Positions 43,253 through 52,275 of a stretch of DNA of 64,000 bases are shown here, in pieces. The translations under genes were made by a program, and so were the position numbers. The notes below the pieces were generated by a model. It ran no database searches. It saw only the letters and a list, made by a program, of their open reading frames with translations, and was not told the DNA's origin. The stretch is from Pseudanabaena frigida. Its GTDB lineage: Bacteria > Cyanobacteriota > Cyanobacteriia > Pseudanabaenales > Pseudanabaenaceae. Numbering within the stretch: the stretch's first letter is position 1; each line of letters begins with the position of its first letter. The DNA is taken from positions 1 through 64,000 of the forward strand of contig QBML01000004.1 of the NCBI GenBank assembly GCA_003242085.1. Reading direction: 5' to 3'.

Positions 43253-45601
43253 ATGAAATCTCAAGTTGCATTAGTTCTAGCTTTGGCATTTGTCGCTGGT
43301 GCATATGCCAGTTTTTTACCAGATTGGACGGGTATTTATGCAGTTTTGGGGATTGGCTTTGGCTTGTCGTTGATATTTCCTGTGGTTTGGCGTCTGGGAC
43401 CAAAGCGTTGGGTTTATCTGTTAGCAATCTTGATCGCAGTGTTTGCTTGCTGTTATGTAAAGATGCGTACGCCCCAACCCCAAGCTGAAGATATATCTAA
43501 ATATGCGCCGCTATCGAATGCGATCGTTCGAGGTCAGGTGATTGAGGCACCTAGCGTAACTCGCAGCGAAAGGGCAAAATTTTTGCTGGAGGTGAAGGAG
43601 CTAAATCCTTCTGGCAAATTAAATATTAATGACTTAAATCAAACTCCTAACGCGGCTACAACGACAGACATTGCTAGCACTAATGAAGCTGACAAAAAGT
43701 TTCGGGCTGTATCTGGCAAGTTATATGTGACCGTACCATTGATTGAGGTAACGGGTTTACGCGCAGGGCAAGCGATCGAATTGTCGGGTCGGCTTTATTT
43801 GCCTAACCGTGCGGATAATTTTGGGGCATTTGATTTTAAATCTTATCTCGCCCGTCAGGGTGTATTTGCAGGTATGAATGGGCGATCGCTAGTCATTCAA
43901 GGCGATCCACCGAATTTTGGCGAATGGTGGTTTGTGAGTCGGATTGTACGCGCTCATGTGATGGGGGCGGGGGTACCTGAGGGTTCGCTCCTTAGCTCAT
44001 TAGTGTTGGGTAGCCGCGCTGTAGATCTGCCGAGCGATCTTAAGGATGCTTTTATTCAGGCTGGGTTGGCGGCGGTGTTGGCGGCATCAGGATTTCAGGT
44101 GACGTTAGTGCTAGGGGCAGCGATCGCTTTGAGTCGTAATGGTTCGCTAAAGCTGCAATTTTTAGTTGGCAGTCTTTGTTTGGGTGGATATTTATTCCTG
44201 ACAGGTGGTAGTCCATCGATTTTGCGAGCGGTGGTCATGGGCTTTGGTAGTCTGATTGGGTTAGTCGTGCAGCGTCGTAGTCGCCCAGTAATTGGCTTAT
44301 TAATTACAGCCGTATTGTTATTGCTCTATCAACCTCTCTGGATTTGGGATTTAGGTTTTCAATTTAGTTTTCTAGCAACATTCGGGTTGCTCACCACTTC
44401 TAGCTCGATCTCTAAACGTTTAGAATGGCTGCCACCTACGATCGCCGAATTAATCGCCATCCCGATCGCTGCCTATATCTGGACATTACCATTACAACTA
44501 TTTGTATTTGGCAAAATTGCTGTCTATAGTTTGCTTGCCAATGTGTTTACCACACCATTAGTGGCAATCTCGACCTATGGCGGAATTATAAGCGGTTTAT
44601 TGGGAATTATCTTCGTGCCGCTTGGTGCAGCGATCGCTTGGCTGCTCTATCCTTTGTTGCATTGGACAATAGATATTGCTCAATGGATTAATAGTTTGCC
44701 CAATGCCAATACTAATGTCGGGGCGATTTCCCTGTGGCAAATGATATTGGCTTATGCGCTATTTATGGCAATTTGGCTAGTAAATTGGTTTGGCAAAATG
44801 CAACGTTGGCTGATTGCCTTTGTCCTTGCTTGCATGTTGCTATTTGTCCCGAACGCGATCGCCCAAAGTAGCGTTTTTCAAGTAACCTTGCCATCATTTA
44901 ATGATGTGCCAATAATGCTAATCAAAAATCAGAATCAAACGGTATTGATTAATAGCGGCGATCGACAATTTGCTAGCTTTACTTTGGTTCCATTTTTACA
45001 AAAGCTTGGTATTAATCGCATTGATTGGGGGATTGCAACCGATACGCAACCCGATGTGAGCGATGGGTGGAACGTCCTGATGTCTAGCTCCGTCGCAATC
45101 TCCCAGTTTCGTGATATCAGTCTGGGTGTCACCCCAAAAACTTATCAAAATCTGCAACAAGCCCTTGCAAATACCAAAACCCCACTTGCTTCCCTTAAAG
45201 CTGGCGAAACCCTCACTATCAATAGCGAAGTGGCAATTCAACTGCTCAATCAATCTCCAGATGTCTTGAAAGTCAAAACGGGTGAAATGTCTTGGTTATT
45301 GATTGCTAACGCCGATCAAAAAGCTCAGCAGTTGATTGCAGCAAACAAGAACTTGCTTCCGCAACTATCTGCCACTATTCTCTGGTGGACTGGCGGACAA
45401 ATTGAGCCAGCGATCTTGCAAGCAATAAATCCTAAGATCGCGATCGCCTCAGCCACGAGTGTTGCTGAAGAAGTTGTCAATCAACTGTACGAAGCCAAAG
45501 TCAGGGTGTTTTGGACGGGTAGAGATGGGGCGATCGAATGGAGTCCCGACAAAGATTTTAATACTTTACGCGATCACCAAGATTCGCGATCGCCTATATG
45601 A
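43253..45601 (+). CDS. comEC: ComEC/Rec2-family DNA uptake channel protein
   Basis: 782 residues. A DUF4131-like N-terminal domain with two helices (about 1-200) precedes the competence core with many membrane helices (about 240-560; VLAASGFQVTLVLGAAIALS and GGSPSILRAVVMGFGSLIGL match the family). The C-terminal metallo-beta-lactamase-like domain (about 565-780) starts FQVTLPSFNDVPIMLIKN and keeps LINSG. It lacks the HxHxDH motif; the site reads TDTQPDVSDG. It forms the inner-membrane channel for transformation. The nuclease activity of the domain is probably absent. It lies 4 nt after the zinc-ribbon gene. Confidence 0.88.
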   Translation: MKSQVALVLALAFVAGAYASFLPDWTGIYAVLGIGFGLSLIFPVVWRLGPKRWVYLLAILIAVFACCYVKMRTPQPQAEDISKYAPLSNAIVRGQVIEAPSVTRSERAKFLLEVKELNPSGKLNINDLNQTPNAATTTDIASTNEADKKFRAVSGKLYVTVPLIEVTGLRAGQAIELSGRLYLPNRADNFGAFDFKSYLARQGVFAGMNGRSLVIQGDPPNFGEWWFVSRIVRAHVMGAGVPEGSLLSSLVLGSRAVDLPSDLKDAFIQAGLAAVLAASGFQVTLVLGAAIALSRNGSLKLQFLVGSLCLGGYLFLTGGSPSILRAVVMGFGSLIGLVVQRRSRPVIGLLITAVLLLLYQPLWIWDLGFQFSFLATFGLLTTSSSISKRLEWLPPTIAELIAIPIAAYIWTLPLQLFVFGKIAVYSLLANVFTTPLVAISTYGGIISGLLGIIFVPLGAAIAWLLYPLLHWTIDIAQWINSLPNANTNVGAISLWQMILAYALFMAIWLVNWFGKMQRWLIAFVLACMLLFVPNAIAQSSVFQVTLPSFNDVPIMLIKNQNQTVLINSGDRQFASFTLVPFLQKLGINRIDWGIATDTQPDVSDGWNVLMSSSVAISQFRDISLGVTPKTYQNLQQALANTKTPLASLKAGETLTINSEVAIQLLNQSPDVLKVKTGEMSWLLIANADQKAQQLIAANKNLLPQLSATILWWTGGQIEPAILQAINPKIAIASATSVAEEVVNQLYEAKVRVFWTGRDGAIEWSPDKDFNTLRDHQDSRSPI

Positions 45602-45680
45602 TTACTTCAATTTTTAGAGTATTAGACAGGAATTATTACCAATCCTAAAATCACTGTTCGCGACTAGATGCAGAATTATT

Positions 45681-46547
45681 ATGGAATTGCAACTACAACA
45701 AGTTAAAAAAATTCTACGCCATAAATCTTTCTGGGTATTAGCAACTCTTACTTGCTTGGGGATTCTGCATCTTTATTATATCTGGAAGGTCGCTGCTAAA
45801 TTGCCATCACTACTTGATGGTTTAGGATGGCTGAGCATCGGTTTTTTATTATGGAAAAATCAATCCAAAATTAAGTTTAGAGGTAGCTTATTTTCTTCTT
45901 TGGTTGGACTATTACTAATTATTTGGATGCTGATTAGGCACAGCTTTCGGCAGTTTAGTTCTTCAGTCGATATCTTATCTTACTTTTTTCCTGTCATCAC
46001 TTTTACAGGTTTACTGCTGATTGTCTCAGGATTTAGAAAACTAAAAAATTATCATTCTGAAATCCTGATTGCAACACTTATATCTTTGCCATTTGCTTCT
46101 ATATATAACTGGTTAAAACCAATTGTAAATATTGATGCTCAACTGCTTAATTTTATCTTGCACTATCTAGGCTTTGATTCTATTAGAGAAGGTGCAGTAG
46201 TATCACTTCCTAATGGTTCAGTTGAAGTGATGCCTAGCTGTTCTAGTGTTGGACCGATACTAACAATGTTGCCTCTTATAGTTGTTCTACTAAGTATTTA
46301 TCCTACTAGTAAATCCAAGCAATTCTTTGTTTATTTAAGTACAATTGGATCTATCTTTTTGATTAATGGAATTCGGCTTTCATTGCTAGCGATACTTTTA
46401 AATAAAGGTGATATTGCTAACTTTGAGTATTGGCATACGGGTGGAGGATCGGGTATTTTTTCAAATTTGATTGTTTTTTTGATTGGAGGAGTATCTTATC
46501 AGATACTAAATAGTTCTTCTAAGCCTATTCAGGAAGTCTTAACTTGA
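45681..46547 (+). CDS. Cyanoexosortase (exosortase/archaeosortase family)
   Basis: 288 residues with about eight membrane helices. The catalytic triad of the family is visible: Cys in EVMPSCSSVGPILTML, Arg in NGIRLSLLAILL, and His in YWHTGGGSGIFSNL. It is a transpeptidase-like enzyme that cleaves short C-terminal sorting signals at the membrane and attaches the protein to an envelope glycan or lipid. The following two genes (associated protein and HpsJ-like) match the cyanoexosortase A cluster. No matching sorting-signal substrate was seen in this window. Confidence 0.85.
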   Translation: MELQLQQVKKILRHKSFWVLATLTCLGILHLYYIWKVAAKLPSLLDGLGWLSIGFLLWKNQSKIKFRGSLFSSLVGLLLIIWMLIRHSFRQFSSSVDILSYFFPVITFTGLLLIVSGFRKLKNYHSEILIATLISLPFASIYNWLKPIVNIDAQLLNFILHYLGFDSIREGAVVSLPNGSVEVMPSCSSVGPILTMLPLIVVLLSIYPTSKSKQFFVYLSTIGSIFLINGIRLSLLAILLNKGDIANFEYWHTGGGSGIFSNLIVFLIGGVSYQILNSSSKPIQEVLT

Positions 46548-46581
46548 ATCATTGATTCAATATGTAAAATATGTAATTTTT

Positions 46582-47304
46582 ATGTCACAAAAATATAAAG
46601 ATAAAATATATAAAGATAAAAAATCAAGAATTAAAGCATTTAAACTATTTAAAATTTCTTGTTTGATTACTGTTTTTACATCAACCTGTATTGCAATTAG
46701 TATTTCTCTGTTTACGCCAAACTTTAAGTCTCGTTCGTTGCAATTCCCAAATCAAGTATCTTTATCAGAATGGAAGTTTCTGTCTAGTAATAACCTCGAA
46801 CATGCATCAACAAATGGAGCGATCGCTTCTAGACAGTATTTCTATGTTTCACCTACACAGGAAGATTTGCGGATTGATGCAATGTATGTGAATGGGGTTG
46901 CTTCAATTCCAGAAGCTCTGGGATTGTTGGGATTAAACTATTCCAGTAATAACCTAAGTATTCGTTATATCGAAACAATAGGTTATTATGCGTTATTTGC
47001 CGACCGAGAGAGGGCATACTTATCTTCGTGCATAAATCCTTATGGTTTGACAACATTTACTAAAGAGCAGTTTATAAATAACCGTAATACCTATGACATT
47101 ACCCTCGAACGCATAATTACTTACGCTATCGGCTTTACTGATTTTCGTGATGAGCGCTGCTTATTTACAACAATATCAGTCCCATTAATCAATCAAAAGT
47201 CTGTTAATCAAAGAACTGATTCATTAAGTGAAATTCATCAAAAACTAGAAAAAATATGGATCAATTGGTATCAAAATTGGAAATATGATTTCCCTAAAAG
47301 TTAA
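46582..47304 (+). CDS. Cyanoexosortase-associated EpsI-like protein
   Basis: 240 residues from the ATG at 46582; the frame is open from a TTG at 46552, 4 nt after the exosortase stop. One N-terminal membrane helix (ISCLITVFTSTCIAISISLF) is followed by an extracytoplasmic domain (QVSLSEWKFLSS, then RQYFYVSPTQEDLRIDAMYV, then LTTFTKEQFINNRNTYDI). This is the EpsI-like partner of exosortases. Its mechanism is unknown. It is AT-rich with one HIP1 site. It shares an operon with the exosortase and probably HpsJ. Confidence 0.7.
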   Translation: MSQKYKDKIYKDKKSRIKAFKLFKISCLITVFTSTCIAISISLFTPNFKSRSLQFPNQVSLSEWKFLSSNNLEHASTNGAIASRQYFYVSPTQEDLRIDAMYVNGVASIPEALGLLGLNYSSNNLSIRYIETIGYYALFADRERAYLSSCINPYGLTTFTKEQFINNRNTYDITLERIITYAIGFTDFRDERCLFTTISVPLINQKSVNQRTDSLSEIHQKLEKIWINWYQNWKYDFPKS

Positions 47305-47354
47305 GTAATTTTTTGTGCAAATAAATTAAGTCAATAAATAAATCGGAGCTATTT

Positions 47355-48062
47355 ATGCAGGACATTCAAGTCCCAGCTATGGGCAGACAGACATTCTTAC
47401 TAATCAGGATTTTAGGATATTCATCATTATCTTTATTCCTATTAGATTTATTGACGATTGTAATCCCCCTAAAATTTACTGATGCGGTATGGGAATTAAA
47501 TACCTATGGGCAAATTGTTGAACGAGTTCCGCTTTTATTGCTGTCTTTCCCATTAATTCTTTTTGGTGAATATAGTGCGCGAATGAAATGGGAACAAATC
47601 ACCACAAAAATTATTTCTTGGATGACTTTGGTCATGGCAATACTTTTTTTCTTAGGAGTTCCTTTAGCCATTGTCAACACCTTTCGCGTGCAAAATATTC
47701 GCCAAGCTGAGGTAATTACTAAAACCGCACAGCAAAATGGTCCCGTACAAGAAATTGCCGAACGCTTAAATAAAGCTTCAACTGATAGCGAAATTCGGAA
47801 TGTTTTGAGGTCTCTTAATCCTCAACAACAGGCTCTGGTTGCAAAAATTCCTAAGCCGCAAGAAGTAAAGAAAAAACTATTAACTGAAATTTCTAGTTCT
47901 ATTAATCAAATTCAAACTCAATCAGAAGATTTAAAGCGTCGGATTAGTTCAGCGCTTTGGAAAGAATCTATAAAGTGGGCGATCGCAGCAACAATATCTG
48001 GTTTGTTTCTTGTATATGTGTGGATCCAGTCAAAATGGGCGAGGGTAGGAATTAATTATTAA
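47355..48062 (+). CDS. HpsJ-like membrane protein
   Basis: 235 residues. Three to four membrane helices: about 16-36, 55-72, 84-105 and 210-228. The middle ~100 residues are soluble and helical (AEVITKTAQQNGPVQEIAER, then EIRNVLRSLNPQQQALVAKI). The pattern matches, from memory, the HpsJ family linked to hormogonium polysaccharide and to cyanoexosortase A. An RBS-like CGGAGC precedes the ATG. It lies 50 nt after the EpsI-like gene. Confidence 0.65.
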   Translation: MQDIQVPAMGRQTFLLIRILGYSSLSLFLLDLLTIVIPLKFTDAVWELNTYGQIVERVPLLLLSFPLILFGEYSARMKWEQITTKIISWMTLVMAILFFLGVPLAIVNTFRVQNIRQAEVITKTAQQNGPVQEIAERLNKASTDSEIRNVLRSLNPQQQALVAKIPKPQEVKKKLLTEISSSINQIQTQSEDLKRRISSALWKESIKWAIAATISGLFLVYVWIQSKWARVGINY

Positions 48063-48112
48063 GTATCGCGATCGCTATACTTATTAGAGGTTGTTATTTT
48101 GCATATACATCA

Positions 48113-50092
48113 ATGAATAAGCGATCGCTATTCTTCCCCATTATCTTTGCTAGCCTTGCTTTAGCAGCTTTACCTGCGGCAGCTCAATATTCAGGTTTAG
48201 GGAAAGATAGCCTCGATCCTGCCATTCTCAAACGTTACGCACCTACGGCGCTACCGCCTGCGGTGACGCGACCAATTGAGTCAATTTTAGATGTGCGATC
48301 GCCGGGGTTGGGAATAGTCACTCCTGATGGTAAAAGCTTGTTTTTTACATGGGGAATCTCAGGCACAGTGCAAGTATGGCGACTTGATGGGGCGCTAAAA
48401 TTCCCCGTGCAGGTGACAGGAGGGCAGGATGCCACCACGATCGCAGGTATTACTCCCGATGGTAAATATTTGTTACTATCGCGCGATCGTCAAGGTGAAG
48501 AAAATCCTGGCTTATATTTGCAATCGACCAATGGCGGAGCCTTGGAGGTTATTCAACATACAGCCAAAGTCCAAACATCGCTGCAATATATCAGTAACGA
48601 CTCGCGCATAATTTATTTCAGCGCCAATGATATTAAGCCCGACTCCTACGTAATTTATCGCTACGATTTGCAGACTAAGCAGAAAGTGCAAATCTCAGGT
48701 GGTGACGGAATTTGGTGGATTGCTGATGTGTTTGTTAATCCCCAAACAGGCGATCGCGAAAAATTTCTCTTTGCCAAAGCGACAGGTAGTCAATCGCGAG
48801 AATATTACGAATACGATGTAAAAACCAGAAAAACTACACCCCTGCTCGGACAGAATGAGCAGGAAGAATACAGCGTTCAGTATGGTGTCAATGCCGATGA
48901 ATATCTTGTCCTGACACCGAAATTTGGTGAATTTCGTCGCCTTTATCACTACAAGGGCAATAAATTCACGCCAATTACGCCAGAACTAAAAGCTGATGTT
49001 GAAAAATTCGATATTGACGATCTCCGTCAGCGTATTCTCTATTCGATTAATGACGGTGGTTACACTCGCCTCAAGGCGATCGCTGCTGACACATTAGAGG
49101 CGATCGATCTGCCCCAATTTGCTAATGCCGATCATGTTTACGCAGGCTCAACTACGCGCAACGGAAGGTTTACCACAATTGGTGTAGAAACTGCCAAAGC
49201 ACCGCGCCTTAGCTATGTTTACGATTGGCAAACTAAAAAACTCACTCAATGGGTATTGCCTAGCACACCTGAAATCGACACTAGTAAATTTACGGCAGCG
49301 AAGCTCGAAAGTTACACAACACGAGATGGGACTTCGATTCCCATGTTTGTGTATCGATCGCCGCAATGTGAAAACACAGCCCAGAATCCCCTCGAAAAGC
49401 CCTGTCCAGTAATCGTACATTTTCATGGCGGGCCTGAAGGACAAAGTACACCTGGATTCAATCGTTATGCACAATTGTTTGTGAATGCAGGCTTTATATT
49501 TGCTGAGCCAAATGTGCGAGGTAGCGAGGGCTATGGCAAAACTTGGTTGAATGCTGACAATGGACGCGATCGCCTCAAAGTAATTACCGACATCGAAGAT
49601 GCATCTGTATACATTCGCAAAAACTGGCAAATTAACGGTATTGCACCCAAAATCGGCATCATTGGCGGCAGCTATGGCGGCTATGCTGCCCTCATGGGAA
49701 TGTCTAAATTTGCTGGTAGCTATGATGCGGGAGTATCTAGCGTTGGTATTAGCAATCTGCTCACTTTTCTAAATAACACCGCCCCCTATCGCCGTATCCT
49801 TCGTATTAGTGAATATGGCGATCCCGTCAAAGATCGTCAAGCCTTGATCGATCTATCGCCTGTAACCTATAGCGATCGCATCAAAGCGCCATTACTCATC
49901 ATCCAAGGTGCAAACGATCCCCGTGTTCCTGTTGGTGAAGCGCTCCAAATCCAAAAAATTCTAGAACAGAAAAAAATCCCCTCGCAACTCGTTATCTTCC
50001 CCGATGAAGGTCACGGCTCCAGCAAACGCAGTAACCAAGTCCTAGAAATTGGCTACACTCTAGACTTCTTCAAAAAACATTTACAGAACTAG
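48113..50092 (+). CDS. Secreted S9-family prolyl oligopeptidase
   Basis: 659 residues. The signal peptide ends near residue 24 (LAALPAAAQ). A beta-propeller (about 55-390) carries DGKYLLLSRDRQGEE-type blade motifs. The alpha/beta hydrolase domain (about 400-655) has the oxyanion region IVHFHGGPEGQ, nucleophile Ser in GIIGGSYGGYAALMG, Asp in QGANDPRVPVGEA and His in FPDEGHGSSK. It cleaves short peptides, probably in the periplasm. Monocistronic; ends next to a bidirectional hairpin. Confidence 0.9.
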   Translation: MNKRSLFFPIIFASLALAALPAAAQYSGLGKDSLDPAILKRYAPTALPPAVTRPIESILDVRSPGLGIVTPDGKSLFFTWGISGTVQVWRLDGALKFPVQVTGGQDATTIAGITPDGKYLLLSRDRQGEENPGLYLQSTNGGALEVIQHTAKVQTSLQYISNDSRIIYFSANDIKPDSYVIYRYDLQTKQKVQISGGDGIWWIADVFVNPQTGDREKFLFAKATGSQSREYYEYDVKTRKTTPLLGQNEQEEYSVQYGVNADEYLVLTPKFGEFRRLYHYKGNKFTPITPELKADVEKFDIDDLRQRILYSINDGGYTRLKAIAADTLEAIDLPQFANADHVYAGSTTRNGRFTTIGVETAKAPRLSYVYDWQTKKLTQWVLPSTPEIDTSKFTAAKLESYTTRDGTSIPMFVYRSPQCENTAQNPLEKPCPVIVHFHGGPEGQSTPGFNRYAQLFVNAGFIFAEPNVRGSEGYGKTWLNADNGRDRLKVITDIEDASVYIRKNWQINGIAPKIGIIGGSYGGYAALMGMSKFAGSYDAGVSSVGISNLLTFLNNTAPYRRILRISEYGDPVKDRQALIDLSPVTYSDRIKAPLLIIQGANDPRVPVGEALQIQKILEQKKIPSQLVIFPDEGHGSSKRSNQVLEIGYTLDFFKKHLQN

Positions 50093-50096
50093 TTTG

Positions 50097-50137
50097 AAAA
50101 AATGAGAGGCGATACAAAGTATCACCTCTCATTTTTT
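50097..50137. terminator. 19-bp hairpin shared by two convergent genes
   Basis: AAAAAATGAGAGGCGATAC pairs with GTATCACCTCTCATTTTTT around AAA, with one mismatch. It starts 4 nt after the S9 stop and its far arm ends inside the stop codon of the minus-strand nuclease gene. Confidence 0.7.
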
Positions 50138-50732
50138 ATATACAAATTTTTTCGTTATGTTCAAACAAGGGAACTTCAACTTCATCATAAAAAGCGATCG
50201 CTAGATCTGTCCACCCCTTGTCTCCTCTTGGATAAGTTTCAGGTGTACAAACGTATGCCTCTAATCTCAAATCGTTATAGTTTCTATTTAACTTGCGATC
50301 GAATAAAGCGATCGTATTTTTGAGTTGGTTGATCGCTTTTTTACGATTTTTACGAATTGCTCTTTCTTCTAAAATAGTTGCATTCAATTTAAACTCAACA
50401 AAAAAAAAGTCATTATCATCAAATATCACAAAATCACAATAAGAGTCACCAAATCCTAAAAGCCCCTTTTTTCCATCAATCGGAATAAATGCAACAGTTT
50501 TAGCATTTATGATATTGAATAGTTTTGTGTCATCAAAATCAGATGCAACTGTATCTTTACCATTTACTCTAATTGTAAAAGTATTATCTTTAATATTGAT
50601 AGCCAAAACAATAAACGATTGACCTTTATGATCGATTATAGAAAAACTTTCTCGTAGCTCTACTTCTAATACATCATTTAAATTATCAAAGTTATTTGAT
50701 AAATGATCTTTCATCTCCTCAAACTTGCTCAT
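50136..50732 (-). CDS. PD-(D/E)XK nuclease-like effector of an ATPase module
   Basis: 198 residues. The core YCDFVIFDDNDFFFVEFKLN gives a D100-x12-E113-x-K115 arrangement, the PD-(D/E)XK nuclease signature, followed by a helix with RKKAINQLKNTIALF. The C-terminal YVCTPETYPRGDKGW may form the last strand. The N-terminal ~80 residues are a separate small beta domain. The start ATG overlaps the ATPase stop by 4 nt (ATGA). The gene forms a two-gene system with an ABC-type ATPase. DNA cutting is inferred from motif. Confidence 0.7.
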   Translation of the reverse strand: MSKFEEMKDHLSNNFDNLNDVLEVELRESFSIIDHKGQSFIVLAINIKDNTFTIRVNGKDTVASDFDDTKLFNIINAKTVAFIPIDGKKGLLGFGDSYCDFVIFDDNDFFFVEFKLNATILEERAIRKNRKKAINQLKNTIALFDRKLNRNYNDLRLEAYVCTPETYPRGDKGWTDLAIAFYDEVEVPLFEHNEKICI

Positions 50733-52153
50733 CTTCTTCTAGAATTTTTAGTATAAACACTATACAAAGAATTAAAATCACCGCCTAACATTTCAGATAC
50801 TGCGTCTAAATAATTTTGCTTAATAGCACCTGTTTGCTGATTAAAAATAGATTCACAATACTTAGGTTCTTCCTCAATAGAAGAATTTCCTAACGAATAG
50901 GCAGAAAAGTCTTTAGCCTTTAGCCAAAATTCTTTTGGTATTAGTTCAGATATTTCAGCATTAGCCGATGGATTTTTATCTACAACTCTTTGAGCAAATA
51001 ATAAATTGTTAAATACTGAAAGTATATAAGGACTATGGGTTGTAATGATTAACTGATTATCATCATCTTGATTAACCATTAAAGCTAATAACTCAATTAA
51101 GCTTTTTTGAGCAACAGGAAATAAATGTGCTTCTGGCTCTTCAACTATTCTAAATACTTTTGATTGTTTAAGTATGACAAAGAGAATATCTTGTAAAATC
51201 CTTACAGATTCCTGCTGTCCTGATGAAGCATGGCGGAGAAATATAGATTCTTTATCACTAAGTATAATTTTTTCTTCGTGGTTACCATCAATGGTATATT
51301 CACCCTTTAAAATCTCAGAATTTTTTTTCTCTACTAGATGTATTATCTTTTTAATCCTTTCTTTATCATTTTCAGGAGATTGGTAGCGGGAGGTTATGTC
51401 TTTAAAACTTCCATAAACACCAAGAACATCTTTAATAAATAAAACTCTCTTAATAAATTGTGACATTAAAAATTCATCAACAGATTGTTCTTTAAATTGA
51501 GATTTTATGTTGGTATTTTTTTCTAATATTTTTTCAATACTGGCAAAAAAGTGCTGTTCAAAAAATTCAGAGTAACGAACTGTTATATTTCTACCAGCGA
51601 CTATAAATAGTAGTTCTACTTGTCGATGGTTAAATAAATTATTTAATTCATTTATTAATCTATCAGTATATTCAGATTTTTTTTGTTCATATATTAACTG
51701 GTCAATATTATTTGCGGTTGACCTTTCTTGAAGAAACTGCTTAATTCTACCTATCGTAATTGAAGAACTAGAGAAGAAATCATCACTAAAATTTACTGAT
51801 AGTTTTCTATTGTCGCGATAATCTGAGTACATACTAAGATTTACATATCTATCTGCTTCAATATCATAATAAAATTTGATATTGAAATCAGGCAAATTAT
51901 CTGGCAATCCAAAAAAATCATGAAACTTTTCCGTCAATGGAATAACTACATTATTATATTGAGCGAAGTTACTTGCTACCTTGTCTTGATAGATTGATTT
52001 AAATACATCATCTCTTAGAGTTTTAAAGAAGTAAATAAGCTTAGCAATAGTGCTTTTACCGCTAGCTTGTTCACCTATTAAAACTAAAACCTTCTTTATT
52101 TCGATTTCGGCGTATTTGATCGCACCAAAGTTTTTGATAATAATTTTTTGCAT
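50729..52153 (-). CDS. AAA-type ATPase (ABC/RecF-like) of a candidate defence module
   Basis: 474 residues. The N-terminus IIIKNFGAIKYAEIEIKK precedes Walker A GEQASGKSTIAKL. The C-terminal part has the signature ASSGQQESVRIL, Walker B FRIVEEPEAHLFPVAQKSL and the H-loop IITTHSPYILSVFNNLL. The insert of about 200 residues is helical. The gene is AT-rich and contains no HIP1 octamer, unlike nearby housekeeping genes, suggesting recent acquisition. The ATPase precedes the nuclease, with coupled translation. Confidence 0.85.
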   Translation of the reverse strand: MQKIIIKNFGAIKYAEIEIKKVLVLIGEQASGKSTIAKLIYFFKTLRDDVFKSIYQDKVASNFAQYNNVVIPLTEKFHDFFGLPDNLPDFNIKFYYDIEADRYVNLSMYSDYRDNRKLSVNFSDDFFSSSSITIGRIKQFLQERSTANNIDQLIYEQKKSEYTDRLINELNNLFNHRQVELLFIVAGRNITVRYSEFFEQHFFASIEKILEKNTNIKSQFKEQSVDEFLMSQFIKRVLFIKDVLGVYGSFKDITSRYQSPENDKERIKKIIHLVEKKNSEILKGEYTIDGNHEEKIILSDKESIFLRHASSGQQESVRILQDILFVILKQSKVFRIVEEPEAHLFPVAQKSLIELLALMVNQDDDNQLIITTHSPYILSVFNNLLFAQRVVDKNPSANAEISELIPKEFWLKAKDFSAYSLGNSSIEEEPKYCESIFNQQTGAIKQNYLDAVSEMLGGDFNSLYSVYTKNSRRR

Positions 52154-52217
52154 ATAGTTTAGATACTTAGTTAGGTGATTTGGTCTTAAAACTAGTTATA
52201 GCTTATATTTCATTAAA

Positions 52218-52258
52218 TAAAAAAGGAGGTCTTAAATTAATAAGACACTCCTTTTTTA
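52218..52258 (-). terminator. Hairpin downstream of psbO
   Basis: TAAAAAAGGAGGTCTTA pairs with TAAGACACTCCTTTTTTA with a 1-nt bulge around about six bases. It lies about 18 nt after the psbO stop on the minus strand. Confidence 0.65.
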
Positions 52259-52275
52259 AAAGCTTTGCTTAAAAA

